64,000 nucleotides of DNA from Euphorbia lathyris (GCF_963576675.1 NC_088916.1:48609001-48673000), one strand, 5' to 3'; counted from the first letter of the stretch, positions 51,938 through 64,000 are shown. The notes: generated from the letters alone by a model not told the origin. Translations and numbers: made by a program.

Positions 51938-54386
51938 CTTTTGGTTGTTCTTGATTCTTTTGGTTTCTCTTTGCAATTTAGAGGTTGGATCTTGGAGATT
52001 CTTCGGTCGGCTCGTATATCAATTACTTTTAGAGGTGGTAGTAAGGGTTATTTTAGCTGCTCATGTGGGGTTCGGTCAGGAGGATCCTCTTTCTCCAATT
52101 CTATTTGGTATTGTAGAGGACTTCTTTAGTCGTTGGCTGGCTAAGTTGGTGGATGAAGGAAAATTTCAACCCATGGTTTATCGCAATTCTCCTCATTTTC
52201 CTTCTCACCTATTATATGCAGATGATATGTTAATTTTCAGCAGGGCAACTCTCAAAAATATGAAATGTATCAAGGAACTTTTCAATTTTTATGCCGTCAT
52301 CTCAGGTCAGTCGGTTAACTGGGATAAATCTGCAATTTATTTTAGGAGCAGTATCAGCATCTAGCACAAGAATCGGCTTATTGGTATTCTGGGTATTCGT
52401 GTGGCTCGGCTGCCGTTTAATTACCTTGGGGTTCCAATTTTTCAGGGGGCGCCAAAGGCTCGTTATTTGCAACCGCTGATGGATCGTTTCCTTGCTAAAT
52501 TTAGTCTCTAGAGGGGGCGATCACTCTCTTAGCAGGAAGACTGATTCTAATCAAATCTGCCCTAACCGGTGCTCTAATTCATTCATTTATGATTTACAAG
52601 TGACCAACCTCTCTTACCATAAAGATTGATAAAACTCTCAGAAACTTCTTTTGGATTGGGGATAAGGATTAGAGAAAACTTCTTACAGTCAAGTGGAAGA
52701 AATGTTGTCAACTGAATGAATTTGGGGGGCTTGGAATCAGGGATATTGGTCTGTTCAACAAATCTCTTCTTGGTATGTTCAGTTGGGATTTGATTAAAAA
52801 AAAATGGTTATATCCCTATTTTGCTTCGAAATCGTTTCCTTTACCATTTTGGGATGTCCAAGCGCTATATTTCAAATCATCGGTTTGGACCTCTGTTAGA
52901 CCAATTTATTATCAGATCAGTTTGGAAGTGACATGGTGGTTTGGTGACAATTCTGAGCTAAATTTCTGGACGGACTCTTGGATTACACCGACTAATGCAA
53001 ATCAGCTCGGCATTCTGGCAAATATTCAGCACAAGCTTTAAGATCCGCTTCACTCGTTTTGCACAAATGGCTCCTGGATTAATTTGCATCGACTCCCTGA
53101 TCTTGTCCAATTGAACATTCAGCGGGTTTCTTATAGTCGGGACGGAACCGACACCTGTTTGTGGAAGCCGTCTATGTCAGGACTGTATACAACCAAAGGT
53201 TTTTACAGCTCTTTCAGCAACAACACTCCGGTTGAGTGGAATAAATTCCTTTGGAATGCATTTGTTCTGCCTAGGCGTTCAGTCACCTGTTGGTTAGTGA
53301 TTCATAGAAAAATTGTGGTTCAAACTAATTTACAAGTATGTGGTTTTTCTCTTGCCTCGATATGTGAACTGTGTAAATGTCATATTGAATCTATAGATCA
53401 CCTTTTCGTCACGTGCCTAATATCGAATAGTCTCTGGAATGTTGTCTACTCTGTTTTTGGTATACACCGTAGTAGTGTTCTGACCTTCGGGAATCTATTC
53501 CGGGATATTAGAACTATCCGGCTACATGTTTCTATGAGAAAATGGTGGAATTTGGCTGCTATAACTGCTGTTTGGTACATTTGGTATATCAGGAATATGA
53601 CCATTTTTGAAAATGATCTCCCTTCAATCCAATTCCTTCAGAATCGGCTTCACTTTTACATTCAGGAACCAAAATGGATTGTTAACTTGTTGATCTGTGC
53701 TAGGCTTCCGTCGGACCCGATCATTGTCCGTTGGTGTCCACCGTCGACGAGTTGGATAAAGGTTAATATCGACGGTGCGGCGAATGGTGCGCCTGGAATT
53801 GCTGGAGCTGGAGGGATTTTCAGAAATTCCCGAGGTTTTGTAATTGGCTGCTATGCTATTAACCTCTTTAGTGGTTATGCGCATATTGTCGAGTTGACAA
53901 CCATTGTTTTTGCAGTAGAATCTGCCTGGAAGCGGGGGTGGCACAATCTTTGGATTGAATCAGATTCTACATATGCGGTTGATATGTTAAACGGAAAGTC
54001 TACCACGGTACCCTGGAAAATTAGACAAGATTGGCTTCAGTGTTTATCTAGATTTTTGAATATGAATTGCAGAATCACTCATATATATAGAGAGGGCAAT
54101 CAGGCGGCGGATCAGCTTGCCCGTTTTGGTAAATCTGCTTCCGCCCTTACATGGTGGCACTCGGCTCCTCATTTTTGTCAATCGTATGTTTTTGACGACT
54201 TATGTAATGTTGCACATGTTCGTTTCCCTTAATTTTCTGTTTTGAACATTTTATTTTCTTTCTCCTCTCTTTGTAATTTTCCTTTTTATTAATAATATTT
54301 CGGGTTGATTTAGTGTGTTAAGGGTGCTAACCTAGTAGGGGTGTCTAACCACTTAATCGCATCCCAAGCTTTCATGAAAGAAAAAA
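51938..54386 (+). mobile_element. 5'-truncated LINE with RNase H, 17-bp TSD
   Basis: It starts within the RT region and ends in a short poly(A) after ctttcatgaaag. It is flanked by identical aaatgacaaacacattg copies (51921-51937 and 54387-54403), a textbook target-primed insertion. Domains in order: RT C-terminal half, zf-RVT, RNase H. Endonuclease and ORF1 are absent because of 5' truncation at integration. Confidence 0.93.
51945..54232 (+). pseudogene. LINE ORF2 remnant (RT end, zf-RVT, RNase H)
   Basis: RT motifs QEDPLSPILFGIVEDF and LLYADDMLIFSRAT (YADD at 52215-52226). Frame changes at about 52365 and 53041. The zf-RVT domain reads GLYTTKGFYSSF, WNAFVLPRRSVTCWLVIHRK and CELCKCHIESIDHLFVTC. 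RNase H contains IKVNIDGAANGAPG, VELTTIVFAVESAW, WIESDSTYAVDML and REGNQAADQLARFG, so all four acidic positions are present. The terminal 382 codons (53084-54232) are still open, so this copy is younger than the LINE at 16346-20030. Confidence 0.92.
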
Positions 54387-54403
54387 AAATGACAAACACA
54401 TTG

Positions 54404-54761
54404 TACACTAAAAAAAAGAAATTTATATATATTTAAAAATTATTTATAATTATATCACTGGATGAGAAAAGCTGAAGAGAGCTAAATTTAAGTGAACTAG
54501 GCTGGGCCGAGCTCGACCGAGCCTCACAAAAAGACTCATAGCCCAATTCAAGCCCCGTCCAACTTAAAAGGACATAGGGATCTAGCTGACCTTGAAACCC
54601 AAAACAAAACAGCCCATATAAATGACTAACTCATAGCCCATATTTTAAATTTGATTATAAAACAAATACTATATTTACAAATATATAATACAGTTTGGTG
54701 TGGCTAGGAGCTTACTTTATGTTATAATGACTAACCCATATAAATGTTCATATATATTTTA
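54404..54761. other. Spacer with a GC-rich hAT-like patch
   Basis: The patch at about 54500-54600 (gggccgagctcgaccgagcc) resembles hAT MITE subterminal DNA, but I see no matching opposite end. No gene. Confidence 0.4.
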
Positions 54762-55250
54762 GGTAAATTTCAAATAAAACCCTTATGGTTTCACTAATTT
54801 TTATATAAAGGAATGTGGTTTACTTTTTGTCAAAACGATGATTGTGGTTTCGCACTTGGATTAGTGCTATTAAAATCATATTTAACGACCTGAAAATGAA
54901 AATTTTCAAGAATTAAAATTGTTCAATATTATATTTTCTATGGAACTATATTTTCGATTTTCAAAAATCATCTTTTTTGGAACTTTCTCTCTCTAAACAT
55001 TAATTTTATCTCTCTTTACCAAACTTTATCTAAATAATCTCAAAATAAAAAAGCTGAAGAATTAAAGTTGCTTAGAATATTAGTAGTTCTTAAAATATAT
55101 CATTTTTGAAGTCGACAATGGTGATTTTAATAGTATGAAGTCCTTATTTTGCTAAAGTTGAAAACCTCAATCCTCGTTTTGACAAAAAGTAAACCACAGT
55201 CCTTTATCTGAAAATTAGCAAAACCACAGGGGTTTTATTTAAAATTTACC
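54762..55250. mobile_element. MULE-type MITE, 489 bp
   Basis: Terminal inverted repeats of about 100 bp: ggtaaatttcaaataaaacc on the left and, inverted, ggtaaattttaaataaaacc on the right, both continuing through gtggtttactttttgtcaaa. The flanks are atatatttta on both sides (54752-54761 and 55251-55260), which covers a 9-bp duplication. The core has no coding capacity. It is a different family from the gggttaagg MITEs. Confidence 0.88.
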
Positions 55251-55260
55251 ATATATTTTA

Positions 55261-57455
55261 TATATAGTGATGGTGTACCTAAGATTAAGGAACTATTTTG
55301 GTAATCAAGTGGATTTATGGGTATTGGGCTTCTGGTTACAGGCCCTCATTAATAATTCTTGATTTTTCTGTCGAGGAACCAATTTCATTTTTCAGCTCAT
55401 TCTCGTTGTTACCAAAGGATTCGCTGCTCAAAAAAATGTCAACAATTTGGGTATCTGTAAGGGGAGTGTCTGTTTCAGTTGTAGAAGCAACATCAATGAT
55501 GATGATCGTGCCCACATCACCCATATACGTCTGCTTGTAGCTCCATCATCTCCTGGAGGATCGAAGGCTTTCTCTTATATTATAACTCCTTTTAATTTTT
55601 TGGAAGAAAGGTAAATTTTCGGACATCAACTTTAGTAAACAATTTTTCCACTTTAAAATAATTTTGTACTTTGTACTAAAAAATTTTTGAACTTTATGAA
55701 GAATAAAAGGATGTTTGGTTACTGCTTTTTCTGCTCATGTTTGCTTTTTCATTTTGAAATGTAGAGTTTTAGGTGTCTGGTTAGACACTTTTTTTAACTG
55801 AAAAATAGTTTTTTTTATAAAAGCAGAGAATTTCTACTTTTTGGAAAAACAGCATTTTCCAATAATAAACCGTAATAGCAAACAGCAAACCGCAGGTAAA
55901 ACAAACAGGCCCTAAGATGTCTTAGAAAAAATGGATGTGCCCACGGCTAAGGTTTTTCTTCGACAAAATGTTATGAATACTCGACAGGACCAGCCTGTTT
56001 GATCGCGAACCGGTTAGATTTCCGATCCGATTGATATTGGTTTTTTCTATAAAATATACATAGAAGGTAGGATTGAAACTTAGGCCATCAATTATCACTC
56101 TATACATCTTACTACTAAACTGACTTTCTACTTGTGATTAACAGTAACAATATATATCTATATATTTAAAATATTATTTAGTACTTTTTTATAAATATTA
56201 TTAAAATTATAATTTATCTTTGATTTCAAAAGTTTACTTTAATATTTAAATTTTAATTATAATTTTTTAATTGAATTTAAATTATGAAATTTATTTAGTA
56301 TTTAAATTTTAAACATAAACAAAATAAAATTTAAAAGTCTAGCCAATTTCATAATTTAAATTAAAAATATATATTATTTATAATGTCATTCGATTTAACT
56401 AATTCGAGTTAAACGGTTGAATTCATTGACCCCTAATCCAATTATCAATCCGGTTTGACTTCCAATTTAATTTTTAAAACATTGGACAAAATGCGTTTAG
56501 GATCGTGATTATTGATGTGTTTTGTTTTAGTCATTTGATTGAAAATTGGCACATGAAGAAATCTTTTGATTAATGTAAAAGAAGGTTTTAATACTGTAGT
56601 TGTAATCCAATCGAGCTGAGCTGAGCTTTGGGTTACTCGTGATTGGCTAGCAGTAAATATACAAGCTCGAGATTGAGCTCAATATCTTATTCGGAAGTTG
56701 TTCGTGAGCTCACTACTCGTTTCTTTGTTTACGAGGTTTTCTCATGAGCATTATGTTTAATTTTGTTTATAAACTTTGCTCGCGAACAACTCATTAATTA
56801 CATTAATTTGAATTTTTTTTAACATAAAATACGTAGTTTTAAAACCTACAAAATTAAAGATTCATACGAACTATGTAGTTTTATATTTTGTCCTTTATAT
56901 AAATACTATTATAAAAACCAAATTTATTAGGAACTTATTTATGAAGCTTGATCACGAGCTTTCGAGCCGAGCTTCACCATGATCAAGCTCGAGCCTTTTA
57001 CGAATCAACCAAATTGTTGAACTTTTATCAAGCCTAACATCAGGATGTTCATGAGCGGCACAACTCATTTGCAGCCTTACTTAATATAGCAGGAGGTCCT
57101 TCAACTTGCCCAAAAAGCATATTGATTCATTGAACTTATATAGTGTCTCGTTAATCTGTTGAACTTGTTTAAAGTGACATATTCACAATCTAATTTGTTT
57201 AAGATGCCTTCAAAAATTGCTTGGAGTGATATATTCGCCCATTGAACTTGTATAAAGTGATATACTTTTCAATTTGTTAAAATCCATTATTGTTATGTCA
57301 CGTGAATATAATATAATATAATGAGGTAGATGGTGTTTGTTTCAGCTCTTCGGATGAGCGTTTAGGGTTTCACTCCAAATCGAAGGAAATATAATGTTTG
57401 GTTAGGTTTATATAACCGTAACATTTAGCATTTTCTCTAGAAACTGCAGTGTTTT
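55261..57455. other. Intergenic DNA with small MITE-like pieces
   Basis: No gene. About 55696-55913 looks like a short inverted-repeat MITE (ggatgtttggttactgc against the inverted gggcctgtttgttttacc). About 56600-57060 is rich in cgagctc-type motifs as in some hAT MITEs. The 55298-55540 open frame lacks any recognisable domain and reads AT-poor by chance. Confidence 0.45.
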
Positions 57456-58593
57456 GGGCCTGTTTGGTTCATCTGTTAGCTCACAGATGTTGTAGTTAGC
57501 AGTTGTAGTAAGTTGGTTGCAGTAGCTAGTAGCTAGTAGCTGTTTGCTGTTAACTAATTGGTAATTAGTGTTTGGTAAATTTACAAAGCGTTGTTGCTGT
57601 TAATATATGAAAAGACAAAAATACTCATTATTTAACAATATAAAATAATAATATAAATAAACATGTTGTAAGAATATCGATCAAAATAATCTAAATAATA
57701 GATGTGACATTTTCGGAACCACCCTATTTAGGGGAAAATCTCATCTTTTTTTAATATAACCATAATGAAACCAAACACTGTTTTAAATTTGATGAACCCA
57801 TGGCATATTTTATCAAATTAGATTACTGAAAATTTGATAAAACCATGGTATATTTTATCTTATCTCATAGTATATTTCATCAAAGGCAAATATATAATTC
57901 GTTGGGATGAAAAAAATAAAGAAAGATTCTATATGTCAGGTTATTAGTAATAGGTGACCATTGATAATTTTTTTTTTAAGAATACAACTAAAAGGAACGT
58001 TTCATGAAAAGCTCCAAGTTGGAGCTTTTCGTGAACCGCTCCTGTTTGCTCCAAAACCACTAACCGTTGCGGTATTATAATCATAATCAAACACTATACT
58101 ATTAGCGGTTTGGTATAAAACCGCTAAACGCTCATACGAAACGTTAAAACAAACATCCTCTGGTGCTTTTCTCGAAAAGCTCTTTTTTGGAAAAAATGAG
58201 CTTTCGTGAAAAACTGTTTGTAGTTAAATTATCCTTCTTATTTCCATAAAATGTGTTTCTTTCTTTAACATTATTTCTATTTCTAGAACATAATTACCGA
58301 AAGGACAAGGTTTTGTTGCGTTATAAATTTTATTTTTATTATTTTTTTATTTTTTATTTAAATTATTTTTATTAATTTGTATAATATATTTTTTATTTTA
58401 TAATTTATTTATTGATTAACTTAAAACATGTCAATATTATACATTTTAAATACTAACAACAACAGTTTAATATACTTTAATCAAATACTATTAATTAAAC
58501 AGCTATCAGCAACAACAAACAACTTAGTGCGACAACCAATAGCTAACAATAACAACTATTAATTAACAGCTGAACTGAACTAAACAGATCCGT
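57456..58593. mobile_element. MITE-like inverted-repeat element, about 1.1 kb
   Basis: The left end reads gggcctgtttggttcatctg. The right end, inverted, reads ggatctgtttagttcagttc, followed on both sides by agctgttaac-type motifs over roughly 100 bp. Such gggcctgtttggtt ends occur in PIF/Harbinger- and hAT-related MITEs. A second smaller inverted patch at about 57990-58210 (aaagctc and gagcttttc) lies inside. No transposase and no clear target-site duplication. Confidence 0.55.
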
Positions 58594-59841
58594 AACTTTA
58601 AGCAATTGACATGAGACATTCTGTTAGGAATCAAGTAAAATCAATTACATTGATTGAGAGACATATGTCAAAGTTGCAAATCTCAACATATCTGGTTACT
58701 GATTTCCCAAAAGGTTGAAGGGCACTACTAATGTTTATTATTTGCAAGTCAAACCCCAAAATTATGTTATAATATTATATGACCTACTAACTTACAAAAA
58801 TGTTGTGTCCTACCCTACACGCTACCATCTTTTCTTAGGATTGTGATATCTTCTAGAATTTTATATTTGATGATGTTACACTAACTAATTTTTAATATTA
58901 TTCCATTAGAATTTTCTTTTCAAAATTTAACAATCTTTTCTTTTAAATCTGTGATCACTAATTAAAGTATTACCTTTCTATGTGTACAATATTTCTTTTT
59001 TCTACAGCATTTTATTCTCAATTAGGTTGCGGATTATTATTACAACTGGAATTGATTCTGATTTTGGAATATATGAAATCCTAGGGTCTGATTCTGTTTG
59101 TTTTAATCGTTAATGATTTTTTTAAAATAGCTATAAAATATTTGTTTCTTATAGAAATATAGTCTTGAATTTAATGAATGGATGTAAATATTTTTAATTT
59201 TATAAATCAGTGAAGTCTTCTTCTTCTTAAAAAAAATAAAAATAAATAAATCAGTGAAGTCAAAATACTATTAAAAAGAATTTGAAAGTAAATGCTATAA
59301 AAGTTATAGATATATTTCTTTATATATAATTTTTTTAAAGAAGTCAGTGGGGTCAATTAACCCCACTGTGTATGTTTTTTAAAACATATAAAAGAAAGTA
59401 CAAGAAGAAAAATCAAGAGGATACTAATTTTCTATATGGAATTAAATTGTTAAAATTATGTAAGCGTTTTAAGAATATTAGTTATATTTCAGGGTAAATT
59501 ACATTCACTATCCATCAACTTTGTCTTTTACTATTTTATGGCTTTTCAAGTTTAAAAGTGAATATAAAAGCCCTTGAAATTTTACATTTTATTAACATAC
59601 AAGTATCTTTTATCATTAACTAATGTAAGCACTCTTGTAGCAATTAAATCTTCATTACAAAGCTTGTGAAAATGATATCTAAAACAACATTAATTATTGA
59701 GCTTTCTAGTGTTTTAGGATATTTAAGCGGTGTTTGATTAGTTAGATGGAGAAATGTGATTATAAACTTTACTTTTAGAGTTTTTGAGGTTATCATCATT
59801 TTCGCTTGATCAACATTAAAATAAACTTTTGTGTTAGTAAT
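58594..59841. other. AT-rich intergenic DNA
   Basis: No gene, RNA or obvious mobile-element ends. Confidence 0.5.
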
Positions 59842-60251
59842 ACAGTGGTGGATCTAGAATTTTTTTTAAAGCAGTCGATACTTTACTAACTATTAATTAG
59901 GTCTTTCCCATAATTAAAATAAAAATTCATTTGGTTATTTTAAATTTTAAATTTGGTTGAAATCAATATTTTCTGATGTTTTAAATTTTGGTTATTAGTT
60001 TATTTTTGATACAGAGAAAATTCGTTTAAACTGAACCAAAATTAATATATCAGAATATTAAATTTAATTTGATATGCAAAGATATAGATTGAAGAGCTGA
60101 TTACGTTAGAAGATTAATAATTTAATTAATTTTTAAAATATAAAGACATAATTGGACTGTTAAACAAAAATTAACAATAGGAAAATTATTTATTTATAAA
60201 TTTTGGAAGGCAAGGAGGGCAGCTGTCCCTCCCTTGCATCCGCCACTGAGT
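59842..60251. mobile_element. Small hAT-like MITE
   Basis: The ends are cagtggtggatctagaattt and, inverted, cagtggcggatgcaaggga. cagtggcgga ends are common in plant hAT-type MITEs. The interior is AT-rich and non-coding. The 8-bp duplication is not clear. Confidence 0.5.
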
Positions 60252-60851
60252 TAAGGATAAAGTTCAGTAGATTTTTATTTCCGGTTTTATAGTTTAGAAG
60301 TCTAAAGAGCAACATTTTTGGTCCAATAGGTTAACCTGTCCATCTCAAAAACAAATGGAATGATGTGTCAATAAATATATATTTTGTTTTCCATAAAAAA
60401 AGAACAGAAGGTGGAGATGCGTCGTTGAGCAGGAATATTTCTGTTAGAGGATGTAGTTTTAAATGCTTTTTATTTATTGTAATGGTAGGTATACTCTTCT
60501 ACTACGCAACCATCTATCCATCCCAATTTAGAATCAGTCTGTCTCTTGGATTAATTCAAAATAACTCCAAATGTTTCAGTCAATTCCCATTTATGTCATT
60601 TATTTCCCTTCTTCCAAATTATCTGAAAATTAGAAAAAAGCCAAAAACAACTTCAATTTGAAAACTACCTTCACCTGTACAGAATTTGCATAATCTTCTC
60701 AACAGTATCAATAAAGAATCGTGCTCATAATTAAAAAAACAAAAAGAAAATGACTGTTGCTATCTATTTACTAGAACATTTCTACACAACAAGAATTTCT
60801 CAAGCATAGGGAAAAAGAAAAAATGTTAGTGATTTAGTATTTTGTTATTAT
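60252..60851. other. Downstream region of the SPRY gene
   Basis: Non-coding. It should include the 3' UTR of the SPRY gene. The open frame 60365-60661 shows no domain and is probably chance. Confidence 0.45.
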
Positions 60852-63133
60852 CTACAAGACAGTGTTTGGTGATCTAGTTGCATTTTCTTCCAATATGATT
60901 TCAAACAAATCAGCTTCAGATTCTTCATCAAAATCAACAGTTTGATTATTGTTGTTGTGGCTACTACTTTTAGTTGCATTTCTGCTATGCCACTGGGCAT
61001 CAATTCTTCCCATTGAAAACAGTTCTTTACTATCTTCATACCCCAATGCTGATGAATTCACAAGAGGCCCTATGAAGCATGGATTTGGGGTTCTTTGACC
61101 ATTTGCTGGAACATAACTGAAACTACTTTGTCCAAAATTCACTAAAACAACTATCTCATTATTAGCTGCAATTGTTGGGTATAGTGGACTCCCAAATTCC
61201 TCTGTTTTGCAATGAATAACTTGTACTACTTCTCCATCTACTGTGAAAAACACTTTCTTTTCCCTTGGATCATATCCACATCCAATCACTTTGTTCTTTC
61301 TTGCCCACTCTCCTTTCTCTGATTCAAACACTAGTTTAATCCCTGCAAATAACACAAAATTATAAACAAACAATTATCATCTAGTTCACTGAATCCATCC
61401 ATTATCTTAATTTTGTTGGTCAACTGCTTCATACCTACTCCTAAAACATTGAAGCATGTCAAGTTTAAAGAATTATTTTGTCTCCATTTCATAATTGATG
61501 ACTTAGCTATTTAGTGGACCACTTTCTCTTTAGTTTTCATTACCATTTCATCATCTATTAGGTTGGAGATTAATTCACTAATGTCATTGTCTACTTCTTT
61601 TAATTAGGGCCACTGCACATGCATGATCAATATCTTGCATTCCAGAGAAATTTCAGTATACATGCCGCAACACATTATCCGTGCGCTAAGCCAATAATTT
61701 GATGAAGTGGTGCACCAAATCATTCTATAGCTTACATTTCTCTTACAACTAATATAATTCGAAACCATTGTACTACCAAACTACATTAGACTAATAAAAA
61801 AACAAATTAAGGTTACTCGAATCACTTAAGTGACTAGATTTCGGATTCGATTTCTATGAACTTGTAAAATTTTTAATTGAAAGGATAATCATAATGCGGG
61901 AGCTGTGGCAGCCCTGACCGCCAAAACCACCCTGGTTCGGCCCTGCCTCAACCATGTAATTTCATCTATTCGGGTGCAATTTTCACCCGAGCTGATGAAG
62001 GTTGAGGTATCTATCCAAACCTTTTTTTTCTCGGTGCAAAAAGTATAAGCACCCTATGTCAAAACAACACCGTTTAGACCGGGTTGGGAAAAGAAAAAAA
62101 ATAAGCCAAGCTCATAAAGAATGGACTTATTTATTACTCCAGCAGTCTAAGACTGGACTAATATGATTAATCCGGATTTTCTAAAATAAATTAGATTAAT
62201 TAGAAGAGCAGAAAATTTACCATCAAGGTAGACAGAACCATTGGAGTTGAATCCTATGGATCCAGGATAGGTTCCAGGAAGTTTCAGAGGAAGAGAGCCC
62301 CCTGTAGTTAGGCCTAAAGATAGTGCAACAGCTTCATCTTTTCCATCATCTTTAACAGCAAGCTTCAATTCTTCAATGTTATTGAATCTATGGCTGTTAC
62401 TAATATGAATTAAAGATTCTGAATGAAAATTCTGGTTAGACTTTTCTTGAATAAGTTTAGTCTTTTCCCCTTCCTTAATTTTGGAGATTTGGTCATGATC
62501 ATCCCCTTGGCTATACAAAATCGTGATCTCAAAATAGGCCTCTTGAGGAAAAGCTGAGTTCCCCAATGGTGGCCCTGGTAAAGGCAAAGCAGTTCTTATG
62601 ACAGAAGCAGCAGAGAAAGATGGATAATTACTTACATTAATTCTCTTAAATCCAGAATTTAGCCTAATCTTTTGCATAAAATCAGCTGATCCTTGAGAAA
62701 CTTCCCAGCTAATCTCTGTCTCTGCTTCTCTTCCGTAATCACCAACTGCGCATAAGCCTAATAGGGATGCTCGCGTTGACGGCGAAGGCATAAAACCTGT
62801 AAACCCAAATCTAGACCATCCATTTTCAACAGCGTCAGTAATAAGCGTTGGATGATCAGCCCAGTTGAATACAGGTCTGGCCGAAATCCCTCGCCGGAAA
62901 ACATAATAGTTGGCTCTTCTTTTGCCTTCTAAATCAAAGTGATTCCCTTGATGAAGCTTTGCAATCCCGTCCTGGAAGCGGAAGGTCTCCGTTGTACCGT
63001 TTCTGGCTGCTTGAACAGCAACATCAGTAGTAGTTTGTTTGCAACAAAAACGACGGCGGATTAAGATGATCAAAATGATTGCTATAATTATAAAAGACAA
63101 GGCCACCAACAGGAAGTGTTCCCATTCAAGCAT
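60852..63133 (-). CDS. Membrane-anchored SPRY-domain protein (two exons)
   Basis: Exon 1 is 63133-62221 and exon 2 is 61342-60852; the intron (61343-62220) has GT at 62220-62219 and AG at 61344-61343. Joined length is 1404 bases, 467 residues. The N-terminus has one hydrophobic segment (about residues 7-25, LLVALSFIIIAI) followed by RRRFCCK, so a type III or signal-anchor membrane protein with the bulk in the cytosol is likely. The C-terminal half is a SPRY fold: EAYFEITILY, VALSLGL, GSIGFNSNGSVYLDG at the splice site, VIGCGYDPREKKVFFTVDGE, SPLYPTIAANNEIVVLVNFG. The central part (GRGISARPVF-like, FGFTGFMP) is plant-specific. SPRY domains bind protein partners; the target here is unknown. No lesions. 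Confidence 0.88.
61343..62220 (-). other. Intron of the SPRY gene, 878 bp
   Basis: The donor GATG|GTAAATTTTC and the acceptor TTATTTGCAG|GG give a continuous reading frame across the glycine codon. The interior is AT-rich apart from a GC patch near 61900-61990 (gggagctgtggcagccctgac and following) that may be a small insertion. Confidence 0.85.
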
Positions 63134-63474
63134 TCTTCTTTAGAGAAAATGAAATATTTTGTTTGTAAAACGAAGATTAAGAAAGGAGAAAAGAAGATTG
63201 ATTATATAATAATATATATAAGGAAAGAAAGGAGGAAGAGAAAGCAGGCGTGCGTGGACCAGTTACTGGTTCAACAAAGGCAGGAGGCGGTGAATTTACA
63301 TAGTCAAAAAGGAAACAATGAGGATTTTTTTAAGAAAGTGAATGCAGTTTTATTAAAATACTATGACAGAATTTTTGCTCACAACAAACACCTAGCTCAA
63401 AATTTGAATTAAACATAATTAAAACACCTAACACATTTTTAATTAAATTAGAGGTTAATAATTATACAAAAAAA
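63134..63474. other. Upstream region of the SPRY gene
   Basis: Purine-rich on the plus strand. It should hold the promoter and 5' UTR. A (TA)-rich stretch at about 63200-63222 could serve as a TATA region, but this is unsupported. Confidence 0.4.
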
Positions 63475-64000
63475 CTAGTTTTTGGCCCGTGCGATGCACG
63501 GATTCATCTTAATATATAAATATTAATAAAAATACAATCTAATAATTACAATTAATGACATAAATGTGTTATATAAATTAAATATTATTATTTGATTTTC
63601 ACATTTACTTTAAATAATATTTTTATAGATAAATATAATAATAAAATAAAAACTAATATATTATATATTATATTATATTTTTTATCAGTAAAAAAGGAGG
63701 AAGTGACATCTCAGTTCCATCGTTACTGTTTTATATTATATATAGATATGTAGAGAATTAGAGAGATTTTAGGGATTAATTTAAATTCTGTAGTACTCTT
63801 AGATATATAGGATAAAATAATCTTTTTATAGATAAATATACATAATAAAATTAAAATTAATATAATAAATTTTTTATCACTAAAAAAGGAGGAAGTGACA
63901 CCTCAGTTCCATCGTTACTGTTTTATATTATATATAGATATATAGATGTGTAGAGAATTAGAGAGATTTTAGGGATTAATTTAAATTCTGTAGAACTCTT
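63475..64000 (-). mobile_element. Helitron 3' terminus, element runs off the window
   Basis: On the minus strand the sequence ends with a 6-bp-stem, 3-nt-loop hairpin (CCGTGC-ATC-GCACGG, plus strand 63487-63501), then GGCCAAAAA and CTAG, followed by T. A hairpin about ten bases before CTRR and a T immediately after is the Helitron 3' signature. The element's 5' end would lie to the right of base 64000. The visible interior is AT-rich with a 192-bp tandem duplication and no rep/helicase coding. Confidence 0.6.
63615..64000. repeat. 192-bp tandem duplication
   Basis: aaaaaggaggaagtgacat near 63691 recurs as aaaaaaggaggaagtgacac near 63882, with matching context (cagttccatcgttactgttt, tagagaattagagagatttt) on both sides. 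The second copy runs to the window edge. Confidence 0.85.

Noticed and set aside
55298..55540. An 80-codon open frame as a gene
   Set aside because: No domain, no splice or promoter support, and an overlapping open frame on the other strand of similar size.

Overview
The window is AT-rich plant nuclear DNA, probably from a eudicot. The evidence is two intron-type plant genes on the minus strand, plant-type LTR retrotransposons primed by tRNA-Met and tRNA-Asp, plant LINEs with an RNase H domain, hAT, Mutator-like (MULE) and Helitron DNA transposons, a TRIM, and an endogenous caulimovirid-like pararetrovirus. Nothing bacterial is present. Only two host genes look intact: a single-exon UDP-glycosyltransferase (21565-23067, minus) and a two-exon membrane-anchored SPRY-domain protein (60852-63133, minus). 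Almost all the rest is mobile or repetitive DNA.

Layout, left to right. 1-2480 is gene-free. 2490-2950 is the 3' end of a dead LINE. 4001-7022 is an inverted-repeat element that contains a hAT-type MITE (4558-5281), a 40-bp minisatellite (5300-5690) and a tandem TRIM array (5750-6389). 7051-15849 holds three inverted-repeat elements in a row, separated by (TA)n runs: a foldback whose arms carry tRNA-Asp-like pol III boxes, a second foldback, and a 5.8-kb MULE with a FAR1-like transposase remnant and possible captured exons. A 5'-truncated LINE lies at 16346-20030. The UGT gene follows, then a 0.94-kb tandem duplication (23542-25413).

25545-51304 is one nested stack, all on the minus strand at its base level. 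A Sirevirus-like Copia element (5' LTR 50097-51304) has its gag-pol followed by an env-like region. That region is interrupted by a solo Gypsy LTR (31611-33811, TSD gatgg), which itself contains a MULE MITE. The 3' end of the Copia is replaced by an Athila-like Gypsy remnant whose 5' LTR (29133-30704) belongs to the same family as the solo LTR. The Copia RNase H is split by a 9.4-kb hAT transposon (35916-45319, TSD cttatact). Inside the hAT lie a decayed transposase gene, a 139-bp MULE MITE and a 4.9-kb pararetroviral block (37351-42245). The viral coding parts lie in two opposite orientations.

The right side has a second 5'-truncated LINE with a perfect 17-bp TSD (51938-54386), a MULE MITE (54762-55250), several small MITE-like inverted repeats, the SPRY gene, and the 3' terminus of a Helitron that runs off the window (63475 onward). 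The most unusual object is the hAT that carries viral sequence as internal cargo. Next are the tRNA-Asp-like foldback and the internal TATA boxes ahead of the third ORFs of two different retroelements.
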